Of a stretch of 12,247 nucleotides of DNA, positions 1 through 6,613 are shown one piece after another (position 1 is the stretch's first letter; every line of letters begins with the position of its first letter). The DNA is from Asaia bogorensis. Lineage in GTDB: Bacteria > Pseudomonadota > Alphaproteobacteria > Acetobacterales > Acetobacteraceae. Position numbers and translations under genes: made by a program. The notes beneath the pieces are model-generated. The model worked only from the letters and a program-made list of their open reading frames with translations. It made no database searches and was not told where the DNA came from. Location of the stretch: the NCBI GenBank assembly GCA_945874515.1, contig CAMCHA010000023.1:1-12247 (forward strand). Reading direction: 5' to 3'.

Positions 1-23
1 GGATCACGCCCCTCCCTACCCGC

Positions 24-989
24 TTAATCCGCGTAAGCGCCGGCGGCTTCAATGATGGGCCGCCAGCGACCCACCTCCTCGGCCACGAAGCGGCGGTGGA
101 AGGCGATGGAAGCGCGCTCATCCGACGGCACATCAGTCAGCAGATCAGCAAAGCGCTGACGGAGCCGTTCGTCCTTCAAGGCCAGCCTCAAGGCCGCCGA
201 AATATGTTCCTGGATCGGTTCAGGCGTGCCGGCGGGCGCGTAAAGCCCATGCCAGGTGGACATGGCAATGCCGGGCGATCCGGCCTCAGTGGTGGTGGGG
301 ACGCTGGGCAGGCCGGCCAGGCGCTGAGCGCTGCTCACCGCGAAAACCTTCACGCGATTATCGCGGATATAGGGCACGGTATTCGTCGCCTGATCGCAAA
401 GCATATCAATGCGCCCGGCCATGAGTTCGGCAATGGCGGGGGCGGTGCCACGGAAAACCACTGTGGTTGCCTTGGCGCCGGCGGCCTGCTGCACCAATAG
501 CCCGCACAGATTGGCCGCAGAGCTGATCCCAGCGGTCGCCAAATTGATCACATCGCCCTTGCGGTTCATTTCCGCCATCAATTCGCGCAGGTTGGCTGCC
601 GGAAAATCGAGCCGGGTGATCACTGTCATGGCAGCGTCTGAGACAATGCCAAGGGGGGCAAAACTGCCCGGCACTTGATAGGGTAAGCGCCGGTACAAGG
701 TGGCACTCGCGGCCATGCCGATGTTGTTGATCATCAGCGTGTAGCCATCCGGGCGGGACTGGGCCAAACGCTGCGGCCCCACCACGGAACCGCCAATCGA
801 TTCCACCACCACGGATTGGCCGATATGCCGGCTTAGACTATCGGCCACGATGCGGGTGATGGTGTCGGTCGGCCCGCCCGCGGCACCCGCGGCAATGATG
901 GTGATGGGGCGCGCCGGATAGGCTTGGGCACGCGCGGCGGGGGCGGCAAGCAGCCCTGCCCCGGCAGCCAGGATATGGCGACGATTCAT
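24..989 (-). CDS. Bug-family (TctC-like) tripartite tricarboxylate transporter solute-binding protein
   Basis: Periplasmic binding protein of the Bug/TctC family, which captures small carboxylates for TctAB-type permeases. It has 321 residues, normal for the family. A leader (residues 1-22) carries a twin-arginine-like start, MNRRHILAAG, and an Ala-rich region ending ARAQA. The mature part begins YPARPITIIAAGAAGGPTD, the family's first ligand loop. Further Bug hallmarks are RPDGYTLMI (79-87), GTAPAIAELMAGRID (181-195) and LPSVPTTTEAG (227-237). The frame is open 53 codons further upstream, but I chose the ATG at 989 because AGGAGG lies 5 nt before it and the leader begins there; the upstream extension looks like noncoding DNA. 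No TctA or TctB gene is in the window, so it is an orphan here and its ligand is unknown. The family call is firm; transport of a specific acid is not. Confidence 0.93.
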   Translation of the reverse strand: MNRRHILAAGAGLLAAPAARAQAYPARPITIIAAGAAGGPTDTITRIVADSLSRHIGQSVVVESIGGSVVGPQRLAQSRPDGYTLMINNIGMAASATLYRRLPYQVPGSFAPLGIVSDAAMTVITRLDFPAANLRELMAEMNRKGDVINLATAGISSAANLCGLLVQQAAGAKATTVVFRGTAPAIAELMAGRIDMLCDQATNTVPYIRDNRVKVFAVSSAQRLAGLPSVPTTTEAGSPGIAMSTWHGLYAPAGTPEPIQEHISAALRLALKDERLRQRFADLLTDVPSDERASIAFHRRFVAEEVGRWRPIIEAAGAYAD

Positions 990-994
990 GATTT

Positions 995-1000
995 CCTCCT
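995..1000 (-). promoter_or_regulatory. Shine-Dalgarno site fixing the start of the Bug-family gene
   Basis: AGGAGG read on the minus strand, 5 nt before the ATG at 989. This perfect core decides for the internal start over the longer open frame that reaches 1148. Confidence 0.85.
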
Positions 1001-1076
1001 GCTTTGGCCGGACCAGGTTCTGCCCCGCTCTCGGAACACTCATACTGGCAGGCCTGGGAACGGGCGCGAAGGGGGG

Positions 1077-1090
1077 GATTTTCCAAAATC
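1077..1090. repeat. 14-bp inverted repeat, possible operator
   Basis: GATTTT-CC-AAAATC is a perfect 6+2+6 inverted repeat located 87 bp upstream of the Bug gene start and about 120 bp upstream of dctQ. The short symmetric form suits a dimeric regulator's binding site, but no regulator gene is in the window and the A/T-rich arms could arise by chance. Confidence 0.35.
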
Positions 1091-1211
1091 TCGCGCTTTC
1101 AACCCTATGAAGTAGTTTCCTTTTGCTGAAGCCTCCGGTAGCTTTCACTTAATCGTCATAGAATCCCGCCACTCGAGCGGGGCGAAAGTTCAAATTGGGG
1201 GTATTCGCTTC

Positions 1212-1757
1212 ATGGCGCCACTCTTGGCGTTCAGTCGGTTTATCGACTGGATCAATCAGAATATCGGCAAGGTCTGCGATTGGCTTGTGCTGCTCGCCGT
1301 CCTGGTCAGCTCCGTCAATGCCATGATGCGCTACGGCTTCGACATAAGCTCCAACGCCTGGCTTGAAGCGCAGTGGTATATGTATGCCGCCATCGTCATG
1401 CTCGGCGCCAGTTATACGCTCAAGCGCAATGAACATGTGCGGGTGGATATCCTGTACATGAACCTATCGCGTCGCGGTCAGATCATCCTGGATATTGCGG
1501 GCATTATTGTCTTCATGCTGCCGGCCTGCATCCTGATTGGCTGGCTTTCCTGGCCCTTCTTCTACCAGTCCTTCCATATGAATGAATGGTCCAGCAATGC
1601 CGGCGGCTTGCTGCGCTGGCCAGTGAAATTCCTGATCCCTCTGGGCTTTGGGCTGCTGACGCTGCAAGGCATTTCGGAACTCATTAAGCGCGTTGCTGCG
1701 TTGCGTGGCTATGACATCCCCGACCTTGAAGCTCATTACGAGAGGCCAGTGCAATGA
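1212..1757 (+). CDS. dctQ: TRAP transporter small membrane subunit (DctQ family)
   Basis: Small integral membrane subunit of a TRAP (tripartite ATP-independent periplasmic) transporter, which works with DctM to drive solute uptake with an ion gradient. It has 181 residues. Four hydrophobic segments are visible at about 22-40, 53-70, 90-112 and 137-155, the usual DctQ topology. The cytoplasmic-loop signature ASYTLKRNEHVRVDILY lies at 66-82, with the typical HVRVD core, and an RWPVKFLIPLG segment opens the last helix. The start is the only reasonable ATG; its ribosome site is weak (GGGGG, 10 nt upstream). The stop overlaps the dctM start in ATGA, so the two are translationally coupled. Family assignment is firm; the substrate is set by the binding protein. 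Confidence 0.93.
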   Translation: MAPLLAFSRFIDWINQNIGKVCDWLVLLAVLVSSVNAMMRYGFDISSNAWLEAQWYMYAAIVMLGASYTLKRNEHVRVDILYMNLSRRGQIILDIAGIIVFMLPACILIGWLSWPFFYQSFHMNEWSSNAGGLLRWPVKFLIPLGFGLLTLQGISELIKRVAALRGYDIPDLEAHYERPVQ

Positions 1758-3358
1758 TACCTTTGGAGTGGATGCCGGCCCTGATGTTCGTGGGGCTGGT
1801 CGTATTCTTGATTATTGGCTTTCCGGTGGCCTTTTCGCTCGCGTCTGTGGGCCTGTTCTTCGGCATGATTTCCATGGCGCAGGGCTTTTTCACCATAGAC
1901 TTCATGCAGGCCATACCGGGGCGCATTTTCGGTAGTATTCTGGCCAATGATTTGTTGCTCGCCATTCCCTTCTTCACGCTCATGGGCGCGATATTGGAGA
2001 AATGCGGGCTGGCGGAAGATATGCTGGAAAGCATGGGGCAGTTGTTCGGCCCGATGAAGGGCGGCCTTGGCTATTCGGTCATTATCGTGGGCTTCATCCT
2101 GGGCGCCATCACCGGCACCGTGGCCGCGCAGGTGATCGCCATGGCGCTGATCACCATGCCCGTAATGATGCGCTACAATTACAATATCCGATACGCGACC
2201 GGCGTGCTTGCTGCATCCGGCACCATCACGCAGTTGGTGCCACCTTCGCTGGTGCTGGTGGTGTTGGCCGACCAGTTGGGGCGGTCCGTCGGCGATATGT
2301 ATCTGGGCGCCTGGGGGCCTTCGCTGCTGCAGATCGCGCTTTTCGCGCTTTATACCTGGTTCCTGACGATCATCCGGCCGCAGGATTTGCCGCCAGTGCC
2401 GCGCACTCTTACGGGCCGGCCGCTGCTGATCAAATGCATGTGGGGCATCATCCCCGCCGCGGTGCTGATCTTCCTGGTGCTCGGCACCATCATGCTGGGC
2501 CTGGCAACGCCGACCGAAGCCGGTGCGTTGGGCACCGTTGGCGCCATCATCCTGGCCGTGCTGCGCAATACAAAAATGACCAAAATGGATCAGACGGCCT
2601 ATGCCGCCGGGTTGATCGCCGTAGCCGGCTGTCTGGTCGCTGCCTATACGGTCGGCATGAAGACTGTGCCGTTTCGCATCAGCTTCTCCGTATTCTTCGC
2701 ATCGGTCATTTGGCTCTGCTGGCGTGCCTGGCAGGACAAGCCCCTGCATGATCTGATTGTGGAAGGCATGCGCGCCACCATGCGCATCACCTCCATGGTG
2801 GCTTTCATTGTGGTGGGGGCGACCTGCTTCTCCATCGTCTTCGCCGGCGTGGATGGCAATCTTTGGGTGGAACATGGGCTGACCAGCCTGCCAGGCGGCG
2901 TTTGGGGCTTCCTGATCGCGGTCAATCTGCTGGTCTTCTTCCTGGCCTTCTTCCTCGATTTCTTCGAAATCGCCTTCATCATCGTGCCCATGCTGGCGCC
3001 AGTGGCGCAGAAAGTCCTTGAGCCAGTCGTGGGTGCGGATGCGGCGTTGATCTGGTTCGGCGTCATGCTCTGCGTGAATATGCAGACCAGCTTCATGCAC
3101 CCGCCCTTTGGCTTTGCGCTGTTCTATCTCCGCAGCGTGATCCCGAAATCCATCAGCAGTGCGGATATTTATTGGGGCGCCCTGCCTTGGGTGGGCTTGC
3201 AGCTGATCATGGTGGCGATCGTGATTTTCATGCCGATCACGGTCACCTTCTTCCTGGATAAGCCGCATGGGATTGACCCGAGTACGATCCGAATAGAAAG
3301 CGCACCGCCGGTGGAAGAAGATGACATGCCGCCGCCAAGCTTCGGACCGCCGAGGTAG
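1754..3358 (+). CDS. dctM: TRAP transporter large membrane subunit (DctM family, long form)
   Basis: Main transport channel of the TRAP system, in the inner membrane. At 534 residues it is about 100 longer than classical DctM, matching the long forms annotated as mannitol/chloroaromatic or 2-oxoacid type. Family motifs in order are IPFFTLMGAILEKCGLAEDM (71-90), the GTVAAQVIAMALITMPVMM segment (121-139), GLATPTEAGALG (249-260), FLDFFEIAFIIVPMLAPV (400-417) and MQTSFMHPPFGFALFYLR (443-460). The extra length is largely a two-helix insert at about 272-335 between the two halves. The C-terminal tail from about 503 is polar, acidic and proline-rich, ending PPPSFGPPR. GAGG lies 8 nt before the ATG, and the start overlaps the dctQ stop by 4 nt. 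No DctP gene follows on this strand. Confidence 0.95.
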   Translation: MIPLEWMPALMFVGLVVFLIIGFPVAFSLASVGLFFGMISMAQGFFTIDFMQAIPGRIFGSILANDLLLAIPFFTLMGAILEKCGLAEDMLESMGQLFGPMKGGLGYSVIIVGFILGAITGTVAAQVIAMALITMPVMMRYNYNIRYATGVLAASGTITQLVPPSLVLVVLADQLGRSVGDMYLGAWGPSLLQIALFALYTWFLTIIRPQDLPPVPRTLTGRPLLIKCMWGIIPAAVLIFLVLGTIMLGLATPTEAGALGTVGAIILAVLRNTKMTKMDQTAYAAGLIAVAGCLVAAYTVGMKTVPFRISFSVFFASVIWLCWRAWQDKPLHDLIVEGMRATMRITSMVAFIVVGATCFSIVFAGVDGNLWVEHGLTSLPGGVWGFLIAVNLLVFFLAFFLDFFEIAFIIVPMLAPVAQKVLEPVVGADAALIWFGVMLCVNMQTSFMHPPFGFALFYLRSVIPKSISSADIYWGALPWVGLQLIMVAIVIFMPITVTFFLDKPHGIDPSTIRIESAPPVEEDDMPPPSFGPPR

Positions 3359-3439
3359 CTGGCGACACCCGCCTAAAGGCGCAAAAAAGAAACCCCCATG
3401 GCAGACTGCCTTGGGGGTTTTCTTTTGACTGGTCGCCAG
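3359..3439. repeat. Nested inverted repeats enclosing the dctM terminator
   Basis: CTGGCGAC (3359-3366), starting directly after the dctM stop codon, is perfectly complementary to GTCGCCAG (3432-3439). Between these arms lie a small hairpin, CGCCT-AA-AGGCG (3370-3381), and the terminator stem-loop (3390-3420). The transcript could therefore fold as a closed multi-branch structure. The pairing is read directly from the sequence; folding in the cell is inference. Confidence 0.6.
3390..3426 (+). terminator. Bidirectional rho-independent terminator after dctM
   Basis: AAACCCCCA (3390-3398) pairs with TGGGGGTTT (3412-3420); after one T-T mismatch GGCA pairs with TGCC around a GAC loop. TTTTCTTTT follows on the plus strand. 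Read the other way, the same stem is followed by C and six T (3383-3388), so it can stop transcripts from both dctM and the convergent dctP gene. Confidence 0.9.
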
Positions 3440-3443
3440 ACAC

Positions 3444-3478
3444 AAAAAATCCGATCAGATGCTGCCACCTGATCGGAT
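3444..3478 (-). terminator. Rho-independent terminator after the TRAP binding-protein gene
   Basis: On the minus strand ATCCGATCAG (3478-3469) and CTGATCGGAT (3458-3449) form a perfect 10-bp stem with a 10-nt loop, followed at once by a T run (3448-3444). It lies 36 nt past the dctP stop codon. Confidence 0.88.
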
Positions 3479-3486
3479 GAGAAATC

Positions 3487-3500
3487 CCCGCCGAAGCGGG
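3487..3500 (-). other. UUCG-type hairpin just after the TRAP binding-protein gene
   Basis: Read on the minus strand, CCCGC-TTCG-GCGGG is a 5-bp stem capped by an exceptionally stable tetraloop, 13 nt past the dctP stop codon. The following ATTTC is a poor T tract, so it is more likely a 3'-end protecting hairpin, or an accessory to the terminator further on, than a full terminator. Confidence 0.55.
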
Positions 3501-3513
3501 TTATGCACGCAGA

Positions 3514-4617
3514 TCAGACGCGGCCAGAAGCCGACATCGCGTGCATGAAGTTGTCGAAGGTGCCTTCAGCCACACGGAACCAGGCAATTTCATCGGGGCG
3601 GAACGCCTTCATGCTATCCAGAATGCGCTTGAAATTGGCGTTCTGTGCTGCAACTTCATCATAATACTTCCAGCATTCATCATAGCAGGCCTGCAGCACG
3701 GGCCGAGAGAAGGGCTTCAATTGCGTACCACCCGCAATCAGGCGCTTCATGGCCTGCGGGTTCAGAGCGTCATATTTCGGCACCATGGAGGCGGTGACGA
3801 GCCCAGCCGCGGTTTCGATCATTGATTGGTAGATCTTGGGGATGGAATTCCAGGCTCGTTCGTTGATGAAGAGCGTGCCGCAGGAAGCGCCTTCCCACCA
3901 GCCGGGATAATGATAGAAGCGCGCGACCTTATTGAAGCCGAGCTTTTCATCATCATGCGGCCCGACCCATTCGGCGCCGTCAATCGTGCCGCGTTCTAGC
4001 GCGGGATAAATATCGCCAGCGCCAATCTGCTGCGGCACAACACCAAGGCGGCGCAGGATATTGCCGGCAAAGCCACCCACGCGGAATTTCAACCCGCGCA
4101 AATCTTCAACCGTGTTGATTTCCTTACGGAACCAGCCACCCATCTGGCAGGCCGTGCCGCCGAAGGTGAAGGACCGCACGCCGAGCGGGCGGTAGAAATC
4201 ATTGATCAGTTCATGGCCGCCGCCATTGCGCAGCCAGGAATAATATTGCCGCTGGTTCAGGCTGAAGGGCAGGCCTGTTTCGAAAACAAAACAGGGGTCC
4301 TTGCCGAAATGGTAATAGGCTGCGTCCTGGCCGCATTCCACCGTGCCATTCTGCACCGCATCATACACCTGCAGCGCCGGCACGATTTCGCCCGCGGCAA
4401 AAATCCGGATCTGGAACTTGCCATCGGACATTTCGTTCATGACCTTGGCGAAAAGCTCCGTGCCGCCAAACAGCGTATCGAGAGATTTCGGGAAGGCCGA
4501 GGTATGGCGCCAACGGATTTCCGGCATGGCCTGGGCCAGCGCCGGTGTGGCAAGAGCGGTGGCGGCGACGGCGGTGGTGCCAAAGCCTGCCTGTTTGATG
4601 AAATTACGACGTTCCAC
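3514..4617 (-). CDS. dctP: TRAP transporter solute-binding protein (DctP family, TakP-like)
   Basis: Periplasmic ligand-binding subunit of a TRAP transporter, 367 residues. The leader MERRNFIKQAGFG carries a good twin-arginine motif and ends at ATPALA-QA near residue 29. The mature part has DctP-fold landmarks: WRHTSAFPKSLDTLFGG (36-52), the conserved Arg of GLKFRVGGF (about 175-183), and a long segment around 196-235 with GAGDIYPALERGTIDGAEWVGP followed by the aromatic HYPGWW. That segment is typical of the TakP/mannitol-chloroaromatic branch, whose studied member binds 2-oxoacids with the conserved Arg. The start is GTG, with AGGGAG 9 nt upstream. It is convergent with dctQM rather than in the same operon, yet its branch fits the long DctM form, so I infer they are partners. 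The exact ligand is uncertain. Confidence 0.93.
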   Translation of the reverse strand: MERRNFIKQAGFGTTAVAATALATPALAQAMPEIRWRHTSAFPKSLDTLFGGTELFAKVMNEMSDGKFQIRIFAAGEIVPALQVYDAVQNGTVECGQDAAYYHFGKDPCFVFETGLPFSLNQRQYYSWLRNGGGHELINDFYRPLGVRSFTFGGTACQMGGWFRKEINTVEDLRGLKFRVGGFAGNILRRLGVVPQQIGAGDIYPALERGTIDGAEWVGPHDDEKLGFNKVARFYHYPGWWEGASCGTLFINERAWNSIPKIYQSMIETAAGLVTASMVPKYDALNPQAMKRLIAGGTQLKPFSRPVLQACYDECWKYYDEVAAQNANFKRILDSMKAFRPDEIAWFRVAEGTFDNFMHAMSASGRV

Positions 4618-4743
4618 TATGGGACGCTCCCTGTTCGAAAAGGTTGAGCAAAACCATCCAGCGCCCTTGTCCCGGGGCTTGGAAGATGACTGTTTTAATA
4701 CGTTACGGCGTCTCAGGAAAGCGGAAAATCTCCAACCCGGACG
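4618..4743. other. Leader region upstream of the TRAP binding-protein gene
   Basis: This 126-bp gap lies between the UPF0114 stop and the dctP GTG start, both genes on the minus strand. It is long enough for a separate dctP promoter. TATTAA (minus strand, 4700-4695) resembles a -10 box but has no matching -35. GGGAGCGTCCC (minus strand, 4631-4621) could fold the Shine-Dalgarno site of dctP into a 4-bp hairpin. I see no clear terminator after the UPF0114 gene, so read-through from it into dctP is also possible. Confidence 0.4.
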
Positions 4744-5301
4744 TCAATGCCCCGATTTCACCCCGGTCGGCACAGTGGAAAGCCGATCAACCAGCGCAAT
4801 GCCGATCGCCGAGACAACGAAGACGGAATGGATAATGGTCTGCCACATGATACCCGTTTCGGTGAAGGCTGCATTGGGGGAGCCCAGATTGCCGGCTTCA
4901 ATGAAGGTCCGCAGCAGATGGATTGAGGAAATGCCGACAATCGCCATGGCGAGTTTAATCTTGAGCACGCTGGCATTCACATGGCTCAGCCATTCCGGCT
5001 GATCCGGGTGTCCAGCAAGTTTCAAGCGCGAAACAAAGGTTTCAAACCCGCCAACGATCACCATGACCAACAGATTGGCGATCATTACTACATCAATCAG
5101 GCCAAGGACGATGAGCATGATTTGCTGTTCGCTGAACGTTGATGCGTCCAGCACCAAATGGGCCAATTCCTTGAGGAATTTATAGACATAGACGCATTGC
5201 GCCACGATCAGCCCCAGATAGAGCGGCAATTGCAGCCAGCGCGACCCAAAGATGAGGGCGGCTAAGGGGCGAAGCGGCTTAAATTCGTCAGAATGGGGCA
5301 T
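4744..5301 (-). CDS. UPF0114 (YqhA-like) inner-membrane protein
   Basis: A 185-residue membrane protein of the UPF0114 family, whose biochemical role is unknown. The family pattern is clear: [13 protein letters not shown] (20-32), [20 protein letters not shown] (66-85) followed by [23 protein letters not shown] (102-118), and SIHLLRTFI (126-134), closely matching what I recall of E. coli YqhA. About four hydrophobic segments are visible (about 25-45, 63-84, 114-131, 154-171). A TTG codon at 5316 would add five residues, but the ATG at 5301 is preferred: GAGGA lies 5 nt before it, and the promoter seen upstream would place TTG too close to the transcript start. It is followed on the same strand by the TRAP binding-protein gene, 126 nt away, and divergent from the MFS gene. 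Confidence 0.92.
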   Translation of the reverse strand: MPHSDEFKPLRPLAALIFGSRWLQLPLYLGLIVAQCVYVYKFLKELAHLVLDASTFSEQQIMLIVLGLIDVVMIANLLVMVIVGGFETFVSRLKLAGHPDQPEWLSHVNASVLKIKLAMAIVGISSIHLLRTFIEAGNLGSPNAAFTETGIMWQTIIHSVFVVSAIGIALVDRLSTVPTGVKSGH

Positions 5302-5306
5302 GGGGG

Positions 5307-5311
5307 TCCTC
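5307..5311 (-). promoter_or_regulatory. Shine-Dalgarno site fixing the UPF0114 start
   Basis: GAGGA on the minus strand is separated by CCCCC from the ATG at 5301. The alternative TTG at 5316 has no such site before it. Confidence 0.7.
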
Positions 5312-5333
5312 GGCAAGGTTTTGAATCGATGCC

Positions 5334-5362
5334 CATATATTGAGGTTCCGCGAAAGTGTCAG
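5334..5362 (-). promoter_or_regulatory. Sigma70-type promoter of the UPF0114 gene
   Basis: On the minus strand CTGACA (5362-5357, 5/6 match to the -35 consensus) is followed after exactly 17 nt by TATATG (5339-5334, 4/6 match to the -10). Transcription would begin near 5327, leaving a leader of roughly 26 nt before the ATG at 5301. The overlapping plus-strand TATATT (5336-5341) could be a -10 box for the divergent MFS gene, but no -35 goes with it. Confidence 0.6.
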
Positions 5363-5401
5363 CAGGGCACCCCCTGGCCGGGATACCATGAAGCTGGCTA
5401 A

Positions 5402-6613
5402 ATGATTGTCATGAATCACTGGGTCTTCGCCCTTGGCGCCACCATGCTGATGCAAATGGTCGCCTCCTTCATGGGCCAAAGCCTGCCGGTGATCGCGCCG
5501 CTGATCATGGCGAGCACGGGGTTGGCGCCGGAACGGGTCGGCAATCTTTCTTCCCTGACTGCGCTTGCGACGGTGCTTTATCTGATGATTGGCGGTGTGT
5601 TTCTGGCGCGCATGGGGCCTGTCCGCATGCTGCAATTGGGTACTGCTGTGGCGGTGACGGCGTTATTGGTCGCAAGCCTTGGCCATGCTTGGGCGATATT
5701 CCTCGCCGCCTTCATGCTCGGGCTTGGCTATGGGCCAACACCGCCCGCCGGCAGCCGCATGCTGGCGGCAACCGCGCCGCCTGCGCATCGTTCGCTGATC
5801 TTTTCCATCAAACAGGCGGGCGCGCCCGCCGGCGGCGCTTTGGCCGGGCTGGTCGCGGCGCCAGTTGCGCTGGCCTATGGCTGGCCGGCTGCGCTGATGC
5901 TGGCCTTTGGCGTTGGCGTGCTGGCCATTCTGGTGATCCAGCCGCTACGCCCAGCTTTTGATGCGGACCGCAATCGCGCGCAGCGGTTACACTTACATGA
6001 CATTTTTTCAGCGCGCGCCATCAGCGCCCCATTGGCGACATTCAAACAGAACCCGGTGCTGAGGCGCGTCACGGCGTTATCGGTTTCCTTCGCCATTTGC
6101 CAGGGCTGCCTGTTTTCCTTCACCGTCACTTGGCTTGTGGAAAAGCGCGGCTTTGATCTGGTGCTGGCCGGCAGTGTTTTTGCCGCGATGCAATTCGCCG
6201 GGGTGGTGGCGCGCATTCTATTGGGCTGGGTAGCTGACCGGACGGGCAATGCTTTGGCAAATCTGGTGGCGCAGGGCTTTGTCGCTAGCGGCGCCGTCCT
6301 TGCTTTGGCCCTGCTACCGGATGATTCCGGCTTCTGGCCGCTCGCGCTGATATGCGCGCTGGCAGGATTTTTCGGCGCTTCCTGGAATGGCATTTCACTG
6401 GCGGAAGCCGCGCGGCTTGCGCCCCCAGGCAAGGTTGCGGATGCAACCGCGGGTTCGACGATTTTCATCTTTCTCGGCTATGTTGCGGGGCCTTCGATTT
6501 TCGCGACCCTGGTCAGCCTGACCGGAAGTTGGATGGTGCCGCAAATCCTGACGGCAGCACAGCTTTTGCTGGTCTCCGCGCTGGTGGGCCTGACGCTCAG
6601 GACGCCCAGTTAG
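5402..6613 (+). CDS. Major facilitator superfamily transporter
   Basis: A 403-residue secondary transporter with the alternating hydrophobic pattern of about 12 membrane helices. Recognisable MFS features are the loop 2-3 motif GGVFLARMGPVR (64-75), a GLGYGPTPPAGSRML stretch (107-121) followed by IFSIKQAGAPAGGALAGLVA (133-152), and the second-half counterpart GWVADRTGN (275-283). The FSIKQ-GxPxGG signature places it among poorly characterised members of the superfamily annotated as permeases of small anions or drugs. The direction of transport and substrate are unknown. The ribosome site is poor at both the ATG at 5402 and the one at 5411, so the exact start is uncertain by three residues. 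Its last 17 bp overlap the 3' end of the convergent crotonase gene, and no terminator is visible just beyond its stop. Confidence 0.9.
   Translation: MIVMNHWVFALGATMLMQMVASFMGQSLPVIAPLIMASTGLAPERVGNLSSLTALATVLYLMIGGVFLARMGPVRMLQLGTAVAVTALLVASLGHAWAIFLAAFMLGLGYGPTPPAGSRMLAATAPPAHRSLIFSIKQAGAPAGGALAGLVAAPVALAYGWPAALMLAFGVGVLAILVIQPLRPAFDADRNRAQRLHLHDIFSARAISAPLATFKQNPVLRRVTALSVSFAICQGCLFSFTVTWLVEKRGFDLVLAGSVFAAMQFAGVVARILLGWVADRTGNALANLVAQGFVASGAVLALALLPDDSGFWPLALICALAGFFGASWNGISLAEAARLAPPGKVADATAGSTIFIFLGYVAGPSIFATLVSLTGSWMVPQILTAAQLLLVSALVGLTLRTPS

Larger units (their letters stand above)
990..1211. other. Divergent intergenic region between the Bug gene and dctQ
   Basis: This 222-bp spacer separates two divergently transcribed transporter genes, so promoters for both should lie here. 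I find no convincing -35/-10 pair on either strand. The best fragment on the plus strand is TAGAAT at 1159-1164, a 5/6 match to a -10 box without a good -35 partner. Just after it CCCGC (1165-1169) and GCGGG (1177-1181) form a short inverted repeat around CTCGAG. A separate inverted repeat lies at 1077-1090. Weak core promoters beside inverted repeats would fit activator-dependent expression, but that is inference. Confidence 0.5.

Noticed and set aside
1..23. Possible GTG start of a further minus-strand gene after AGGGAGG
   Set aside because: Only a few bases remain to the window edge and the spacing is too short for a good ribosome site; a gene cannot be supported.
990..1148. N-terminal extension of 53 residues on the Bug protein
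   Set aside because: The extension has no signal features, and a perfect AGGAGG plus an export leader mark the internal ATG at 989.
2002..2751. A 249-codon plus-strand frame inside dctM
   Set aside because: Same strand, other frame, with Arg/His/Gly-rich composition; a shadow of dctM.
1736..3445. A 569-codon open frame on the minus strand covering all of dctM
   Set aside because: It is longer than the real gene, but its product is His/Gln/Asp/Arg-rich with no fold-like pattern, as expected from the complement of hydrophobic codons. It would also start beyond the dctM terminator and lies antisense to an unmistakable DctM.
5302..5316. TTG start adding five residues to the UPF0114 protein
   Set aside because: No ribosome site precedes it, and the predicted transcript would start only about 11 nt upstream.
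5388..5405. Tiny frame ATGAAGCTGGCTAAATGA overlapping the MFS start
   Set aside because: Five codons with no ribosome site; could be a coupling leader peptide but nothing beyond the overlap supports it.
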